From: Dyella_A sp049445995
GTDB lineage: Bacteria > Pseudomonadota > Gammaproteobacteria > Xanthomonadales > Rhodanobacteraceae
Length of the DNA stretch: 64,000 bases
Reading direction: 5' to 3'
NCBI RefSeq assembly: GCF_049445995.1
Contig: NZ_JBMSDZ010000003.1
Coordinates: forward strand, 124,001-188,000
Every line of letters begins with the position of its first letter. Within the stretch, counting starts at the first letter, position 1. Shown here piece after piece: positions 59,268-64,000 of this stretch. Under the pieces are notes generated by a model, which saw only the letters and a program-made list of their open reading frames with translations, was not told where the DNA came from and did not search any database. The position numbers and the translations under genes are program-made.

Positions 59268-61142
59268 ATGGCCCGCTGGACCTTCGGGCGGCGTTCGCGC
59301 CTGGCCGCCACGCTGGCCGCGCTGGTGCTCGTGTTCATCGGCGCCACGCTGGCGTTGAGCCGCTGGATACACGTGCCGCGGATCGATCTCACTGCGGACC
59401 GGCTGTACACGCTGACGCCCGGGACGGTGCAGATCGTGGGCCACCTGCAGCGGCCGCTGCGCCTGACGCTGTATTTCTCCGACCACGCGGCGCGCGATCT
59501 GCCGCAGCTGCGCAGCTACGAGCAACGCGTGCGCGAGATGCTGCAGGAAATGGTGGCGCGTTCCTCCGGCAAGCTGCGCCTGCAGATCGTCGATCCGGTG
59601 CCGTATTCCGACGACGAGGCGAGCGCCGAGGGCAATGGCCTGACGCCGCTCAGCGGCGGCAGCAACGGCGAGCGCGTGTTCTTCGGCCTGGTCGGCACCA
59701 CGCTGCCGGCCGATGGCGTGCCTGCCGGCGCCGAAGGCAAGACGCTGTCGGTGCCGTTCTTCGATCCGGCGCGCGAGACCTTTCTCGAATACGACATCGC
59801 CAAGCTGCTGTACGAACTCAATGAGACGCGCAAGCCGCGCATCGGCCTGATCAGCTCGCTGCCGATGGCCGGCAACCCGGTCATCGGCGAACCGGCATGG
59901 ACGGTGCTGGGCCAGCTGCAGCAGCTGTTCTCGATCAGCACGCTCGATCCGGCCAGTCTCAAGCAGATCGACAAGAACCTGCCGGTGGTGCTGCTGGTGC
60001 ATCCCAAGCACCTGTCCGACGACGCGCTCTACGCGCTCGATCAGTACGTGCTCGGCGGCGGCCACCTGGTGGTGTTCGTCGACCCCGATGCCGAGCTGGA
60101 CAGCACGCCGTTCGTCGATGCCTCCACCGGCGTCACCGACGACCACAACTCCGACCTGCCACGCCTGTTCAAGGCCTGGGGCGTGGTCTACGACGACCGC
60201 AAGGTGGTGCTCGACCGCTCGCGCGCACTGAAGATCGAGCTGGGCGATACCAGCTTCAACCATCCGGCGATGCTCGGCCTGGGCGGGCAGGAGCTCAACC
60301 GCGGCGATGCGGTCACCGCCAGCCTGCAGCAGATCGACCTGTCCTCGGCCGGTCACTTCGACCTCGCGCCGGATGCCGCCACACGGCTGATTCCGCTGTT
60401 GCAGACCAGCGTGGATGCCCACGTGGTGCCGGTGCAGCGGGTGATCGAGGCCGCCAGCGACCCGTCGCTGCTGCTGCGCGACTACGCCCCCGACAACGTG
60501 CGCTACGTGCTCGCGGCGCGCCTGCGCGGCACGCTGTCCAGCGCGTTCCCCGAGCGGGCCTCGCCCACGCACATTGCCCACTCGGCGCCGAACGCGGAGG
60601 TGATCCTGGTGGCCGATACCGATCTGCTCACCGATCGCCTGTGGGTGGACACGCAGAGCTTCCTCGGCCAGCCGATGCTCAACGCGTTTGCCAGCAACGG
60701 CGACTTCATCACCAACCTGGTGGACAACCTCAGCGGCTCCTCGGCGCTGCTGTCGATCCGCGGCCGTTCCACCTCGCAGCGCCCGTTCACCCGCGTGCAG
60801 GCGCTGCAGAACGCGGCCGACCAGAAGTTCCTGCTGAAGAAGCAGGAGCTCGAGCGCGAACTGGCCGAGACGCGCTCCCGGCTGGAGGAACTGCAGCCGG
60901 CGCGCGGCGGCCGCGACGGCCAGGCCAGCGCGGAGCAGAAGCGCGAGATCGAGCAGTTCCTGCAGCGCAAGCTGGCGATCAGCAAGGAGCTGCGCGATGT
61001 GCAGCACCAGCTCAACGCCGAGATCGATGCGCTGGGCCTGCGCCTGAAGTTCATCAATATCGTGCTGGTGCCCGCGCTGGTCACCCTGCTCGGTCTGCTC
61101 TACGGCTGGCGGCGCACCCGGCGCAGTCGCAGGCGCGTGTGA
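59268..61142 (+). CDS. GldG-like ABC auxiliary protein
   Basis: A 624-residue protein. One N-terminal membrane helix (about residues 12-31) is followed by a large periplasmic part with PRIDLTADRLYTLTPGT, PLRLTLYFSDHAARDLP, FLEYDIAKLLYELN and FVDPDAELD, typical of the GldG/ABC_transp_aux family. A C-terminal coiled coil (about 525-595, rich in Glu/Arg/Gln) leads to a last membrane helix. It starts one base after the permease stop. Many such operons also carry a DUF4340 gene; none is here. Confidence 0.88.
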   Translation: MARWTFGRRSRLAATLAALVLVFIGATLALSRWIHVPRIDLTADRLYTLTPGTVQIVGHLQRPLRLTLYFSDHAARDLPQLRSYEQRVREMLQEMVARSSGKLRLQIVDPVPYSDDEASAEGNGLTPLSGGSNGERVFFGLVGTTLPADGVPAGAEGKTLSVPFFDPARETFLEYDIAKLLYELNETRKPRIGLISSLPMAGNPVIGEPAWTVLGQLQQLFSISTLDPASLKQIDKNLPVVLLVHPKHLSDDALYALDQYVLGGGHLVVFVDPDAELDSTPFVDASTGVTDDHNSDLPRLFKAWGVVYDDRKVVLDRSRALKIELGDTSFNHPAMLGLGGQELNRGDAVTASLQQIDLSSAGHFDLAPDAATRLIPLLQTSVDAHVVPVQRVIEAASDPSLLLRDYAPDNVRYVLAARLRGTLSSAFPERASPTHIAHSAPNAEVILVADTDLLTDRLWVDTQSFLGQPMLNAFASNGDFITNLVDNLSGSSALLSIRGRSTSQRPFTRVQALQNAADQKFLLKKQELERELAETRSRLEELQPARGGRDGQASAEQKREIEQFLQRKLAISKELRDVQHQLNAEIDALGLRLKFINIVLVPALVTLLGLLYGWRRTRRSRRRV

Positions 61143-61227
61143 GGGTGGCAATCTGCCGCGCGAGCGCAGGCGCTGCGACGGCTAAGCTGACGGACTTGGC
61201 CGCTGCCCGGCCGGGATCGTGCCCGTG

Positions 61228-62103
61228 ATGTCGACGCTGCTGAAATGGCTGGTGCCGTGGGAGTTCTCATGGCTGTTCCTCGCCACGTTCGTGCTGGCCT
61301 GCGTGCTGTACGTGCGCGGCCGCGCGCGCGTGCGGGTGAGCCGCGGCCGCCAGCTGTCGTTCTGGATCGGCATGGCGATGATCTACGCATCGCTGCACAC
61401 GTATTTCGATTACTACGCCGAGCACGAGTTCTTCATGCACCGCATCCAGCAGGTGCTGCTGCATCACCTGGCGCCGCTGCTGATCATCGCCTCGTATCCG
61501 GGCGCGGTGCTGCGCGCGGGGCTGGCGTTGCCGTTGCGCGTGCGTCTGCGTGCCGTGCAACGCACGTGGCCGGTGCGCCTCGCCGGTGCGGTGCTGCTCA
61601 ATCCTGCGTTCGCCACGCTCGCCTTCGTGGCGTTCATCCTGGTCTGGCTGATCCCGCACATGCAGACGCTGGCGATGCTCGACTGGCGCATCTACCGTTT
61701 CATGAACTGGTCGATGGTGGTCAGCGGCTTCATCTACTGGTGGCTGGTGCTCGACCATCGCCCGCGCCCGCCGGGCCGCATGACGCCGGGGCTGCGTGTA
61801 CTGTCGCCGGGCATCACCATGACGCCGCAGATCCTGGCCGGCGCCATCGTCACGTTCTCCAAGACCGACCTCTACCCGATCTTCGAGATCTGCGGCCGCG
61901 CCTTCACCTTCAACGTGCTCACCGGCCAGCTCGTGGGCGGCGTGATCATGTGGGTGCCGGCGGCGATCATCGAGTCGATCGGCGGCCTGCTGGCCTTGCG
62001 CCAGTGGCTGCAGCTGTCGCGCAGCGGACGCATTCGCCGCGAGAGCAGCGATCGGCGACGCCGCTCCGCCGCGGCGGGGACCGCGGCGCACGGCGCCCAT
62101 TGA
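61228..62103 (+). CDS. CtaG-like cytochrome c oxidase assembly protein
   Basis: A 291-residue membrane protein of the caa3_CtaG family with about seven membrane segments. Conserved features are FWIGMAMIYASLHTYFDYYAEHEFFMHRIQQVLLHHLAPLL with clustered His residues, and SPGITMTPQILAGAIVTF. Members assist copper-oxidase biogenesis. The ATG at 61228 is preferred over GTG at 61219. It lies 85 bases after the GldG-like gene and is convergent with the PCu(A)C and SCO copper-chaperone genes, which fits a shared role. Confidence 0.85.
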   Translation: MSTLLKWLVPWEFSWLFLATFVLACVLYVRGRARVRVSRGRQLSFWIGMAMIYASLHTYFDYYAEHEFFMHRIQQVLLHHLAPLLIIASYPGAVLRAGLALPLRVRLRAVQRTWPVRLAGAVLLNPAFATLAFVAFILVWLIPHMQTLAMLDWRIYRFMNWSMVVSGFIYWWLVLDHRPRPPGRMTPGLRVLSPGITMTPQILAGAIVTFSKTDLYPIFEICGRAFTFNVLTGQLVGGVIMWVPAAIIESIGGLLALRQWLQLSRSGRIRRESSDRRRRSAAAGTAAHGAH

Positions 62104-62130
62104 TCCATCGCGGATCCATCGCGCCGCGGC

Positions 62131-62655
62131 TCAGTGGCCGTGCCCGATCGCGCTGCCGTGATCCATCGGCGTGGCGGGGTCCATGCCAGCCGGCGCCTGG
62201 TCACCCGCATCGACCGCATCGACCGCATTGGCCGGGCGCACGAGGAAATCCACCGGCAAATGGCTGCCGTCGGCGAAGTCCAGCGTGACCGGCACCGTCT
62301 CGCCCGCGGTCACCGCCTTGGTCGCCTGCATCAACATCAGGTGATAGCCACCCGGAGCCAGCGCCACGCTGCCGTGGGCGGGAATGGCCAACTGCTCGAC
62401 CATGCTCATGCGGCCCATGCCACCCTCGGTGGTGCTCTGGTGCAGCATCACGTGGCCGTAGCGGGCGCTGCTGGCGCCGGTGAGCGCCACGGCGGTATCG
62501 CCGGTGTTGTGCAGCGTCACGTAACCGCCCGCGGGCAGGCCGGCCGGAAGCACGCGGATCCACGCCTTGTCGGCATGGACCTGGGCCGATTGGCCGGCGT
62601 GGGCGGCACCGGCGAACAGCAGGCCGGTGATCAGCAGGGACAGGGAACGGGGCAT
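62131..62655 (-). CDS. PCu(A)C periplasmic copper chaperone
   Basis: A 174-residue protein. A signal peptide (about residues 1-20, cleaved after AAHA) precedes the PCu(A)C domain. The copper motif H-x10-M-x21-H-x-M is exact: His72, Met83, His105, Met107. A His-rich tail (GSAIGHGH) could also bind copper. PCu(A)C passes Cu(I) to the CuA site of cytochrome oxidase with SCO. The ATG overlaps the SCO stop by one base, so the two are translated together. Confidence 0.93.
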   Translation of the reverse strand: MPRSLSLLITGLLFAGAAHAGQSAQVHADKAWIRVLPAGLPAGGYVTLHNTGDTAVALTGASSARYGHVMLHQSTTEGGMGRMSMVEQLAIPAHGSVALAPGGYHLMLMQATKAVTAGETVPVTLDFADGSHLPVDFLVRPANAVDAVDAGDQAPAGMDPATPMDHGSAIGHGH

Positions 62656-63293
62656 CACGGTCGGGCTCCGGGGGCGAGCAGCAGGTGCAGGTCGTGGACC
62701 AGGTCGTCCTGCGAGTCGGCCGGGGTGGACAGCAGGCGCGCACGGCCCTGCGCGTCGAAGATGTAGATCGCCGAGCTGTGGCTCACCTCGTAGTTGCCGT
62801 CGCCCGGATCGGGTTCTCGGCTGAAGGCGGAGCGGTAGCGCTTGCTCAGCGCCTCGATGTCGCCCGGCTTGCCGGTGAGACCGACCGCGCGCTTGTCGAA
62901 GGCATTGACATAGGCATGCATGATCTCGGGCGTGTCGCGAGCCGGATCGACCGACACGAACAGGATGCGCGCGCCGTCGGCCAACGGCCCCAGCCGCTGC
63001 ATCACCACGTGCAGATGGGCGAGGGTGAGCGGGCACACGTCGGGGCAGTGGGTGTAACCGAAGTACAGCAGCACCACCTTGCCGCGGTAGTCCGCGCCGG
63101 TGGCCGGCTTGCCGTCGTCGTTGACCAGGTTGAACTCGAGATCGGGCATGTGGCCGGTCACCTGGGTGAGCCGGAACGGCAGCGGCGTGCCGCGCTGGCA
63201 GCCGGCCAGCAGGAGTGCTGCGGCAAACAGCAGCGACCCGGCGAGCCAGGGCATGGCGCGACGCGCCCTTATGCGAAGATGGGAAAGGACCAT
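62655..63293 (-). CDS. SCO1/SenC family copper metallochaperone
   Basis: A 212-residue lipoprotein with a thioredoxin fold. The lipobox LLAGC gives lipidated Cys32. The copper site is CPDVC (Cys83, Cys87) with His172 in VSHSSAIY. SCO proteins reduce or metallate the CuA site of cytochrome c oxidase. The ATG at 63293 starts the signal sequence; an upstream in-frame extension to 63539 overlaps the divergent DUF423 gene and is not likely. It overlaps the PCu(A)C gene by one base. Confidence 0.94.
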   Translation of the reverse strand: MVLSHLRIRARRAMPWLAGSLLFAAALLLAGCQRGTPLPFRLTQVTGHMPDLEFNLVNDDGKPATGADYRGKVVLLYFGYTHCPDVCPLTLAHLHVVMQRLGPLADGARILFVSVDPARDTPEIMHAYVNAFDKRAVGLTGKPGDIEALSKRYRSAFSREPDPGDGNYEVSHSSAIYIFDAQGRARLLSTPADSQDDLVHDLHLLLAPGARP

Positions 63294-63350
63294 CGCGCAA
63301 GGATACGACACGGGGTCCGCAGCTACCTTCACACCGGAGAAAATCGTCCG

Positions 63351-63737
63351 ATGATGCGACAACCTGCCACCCGATCCGGCCCGTGGCTCGTCGCGTTCGC
63401 CGGCGCCAGCGGCGTACTGCTGGGCGCATTCGGCGCCCACGCATTGCGCGGCCACCTGGACGCCTCGGCCTTGGGCTGGTGGCAGACCGCGGTGCAGTAC
63501 CAGCTGTGGCACGCGCTGGCCCTGGCGCTGGCGGTACATGCCGGCCGCGGCCGCGCCGGGCGCGTGGCGGTGCTCGCCTTTGCGATCGGCATCGCGCTGT
63601 TCAGCGGCAGCCTGTACGCGATGGCGCTGGGTGCGCCGCGCTGGTTCGGGGCGATCACGCCGTTGGGTGGCCTGGGGTTCGTGGTCGGCTGGGTGGCGCT
63701 GGCCATGGCCCTGCGCCGGCCTGTCGACGGCGGCTGA
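63351..63737 (+). CDS. DUF423 family membrane protein
   Basis: A 128-residue protein with four membrane helices, matching the DUF423 (YgdD-like) family: FAGASGVLLGAFGAHALRGHL, WWQTAVQYQLWHALALALA, GIALFSGSLYAMAL and ITPLGGLGFVVGWVALA. The function is unknown. Two ATGs are adjacent at 63351. The gene is divergent from the SCO gene. Confidence 0.9.
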   Translation: MMRQPATRSGPWLVAFAGASGVLLGAFGAHALRGHLDASALGWWQTAVQYQLWHALALALAVHAGRGRAGRVAVLAFAIGIALFSGSLYAMALGAPRWFGAITPLGGLGFVVGWVALAMALRRPVDGG

Positions 63738-63802
63738 ACCTCGCGACCCATTCGGGCGCCCGGCGTCATGCGGGTGTCACCTGCGCGCGGCAGGCTGCGC
63801 GC

Positions 63803-64000
63803 ATGAGCACGCTGTCGAACACCGTCGAGTCGTCGCCCGCCCGCTACCTGCGCCGTCATCGCGGCGCGATGGCGGTGCTGCTGCTTGTCGGCGCCTGCCT
63901 GGCGATGCTGACCGGCGGTGACCGGGATCGAGCCGCGAGTCCACGCCCGATCGTGAACTCCCTCGTGCACTGGCAGGACGGCCGCCACGACTGGCTGCTG
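63803..64000 (+). CDS. N-terminus of an unidentified membrane protein (cut by window end)
   Basis: The ATG at 63803 opens 66 codons to the window end without a stop. A basic segment (RYLRRHRGAM) is followed by a hydrophobic stretch (AVLLLVGACLAML), which suggests a membrane anchor or signal sequence, and then a Gly/Asp/Arg-rich part (GGDRDRAASPRP). The fragment is too short to name. Confidence 0.55.
   Translation, partial: MSTLSNTVESSPARYLRRHRGAMAVLLLVGACLAMLTGGDRDRAASPRPIVNSLVHWQDGRHDWLL

Noticed and set aside
1..64000. CRISPR array, tRNA/rRNA genes, prophage or integrated element
   Set aside because: No regularly spaced direct repeats, no tRNA cloverleaf noticed, and no integrase, transposase or phage gene among the frames.

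Overview
The window is a high-GC gammaproteobacterial chromosome segment. Gene content and order point to the Xanthomonadales (Lysobacterales), probably the Rhodanobacteraceae (Rhodanobacter/Dyella/Frateuria type). The main reasons are the run pyrB-ruvX-yqgE-tonB-gshB facing pilGHIJ-chpA, the pilT-pilU pair facing proC-yggT, and the GTAG-headed REP palindromes. It is mostly housekeeping chromosome. I saw no tRNA, rRNA, CRISPR array, prophage, integrase or intact insertion sequence. The genus is an inference.

Layout. 0-5.3 kb: tail of ribBA, an LD-carboxypeptidase, then a tightly overlapping operon ribH-nusB-GNAT-thiL-pgpA and an aldo/keto reductase. 5.5-9.6 kb: yggT-proC on the minus strand, divergent from the twitching ATPases pilT and pilU. 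9.6-16 kb (minus): a BON-domain periplasmic protein, a large unrecognised lipoprotein, pyrB-ruvX-yqgE, a TonB-like protein and gshB. 16.3-28.0 kb (plus): the Pil-Chp chemosensory operon pilG-pilH-pilI-pilJ-chpA-(degenerate chpB)-chpC, which lacks pilK. 28-34 kb: rsmE-bioA on minus, then gspN, an inositol-monophosphatase-family enzyme, nudE, cysQ and mazG on plus. 34.2-43.1 kb: a decayed secreted-protein gene, a penicillin-acylase-family hydrolase with a phosphodiester-glycosidase lipoprotein, a NUDIX hydrolase, a small secreted protein, parC and an N-formylglutamate amidohydrolase. 43.2-50.5 kb: a TraB/GumN-family protein, several gene remnants, cfa, the fluoride module (riboswitch-crcB-DUF190) and a Bcr/CflA-type exporter. 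50.5-55.8 kb: a possible zincin, minCDE with an overlapping GNAT gene, and a DesK/DesR-like two-component system. 56-64 kb: an SRPBCC protein, a Gld-type ABC exporter, and copper-delivery and oxidase-assembly genes (CtaG-like, PCu(A)C, SCO), DUF423 and a gene cut by the window end.

How the genes work together. PilT and PilU retract type IV pili. PilG/PilH/PilI/PilJ/ChpA/ChpC form the chemotaxis-like pathway that controls them, and the TonB-like protein sits where TonB3 sits in Pseudomonas. MinC, MinD and MinE place the division septum. SCO, PCu(A)C and the CtaG-like protein would serve copper loading of cytochrome oxidase. CrcB under a fluoride riboswitch is a self-contained fluoride-export unit.

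Most unusual features: a Pil-Chp operon without a methyltransferase and with a methylesterase-like protein whose catalytic serine is alanine; a clear fluoride riboswitch; a 178-bp imperfect palindrome between convergent genes; three copies of a palindromic repeat with a conserved spacer, one interrupted by a 24-base insert; and five decayed or truncated genes, one at 34.2 kb and four between 44.1 and 50.5 kb. I found no clearly new multi-gene system.
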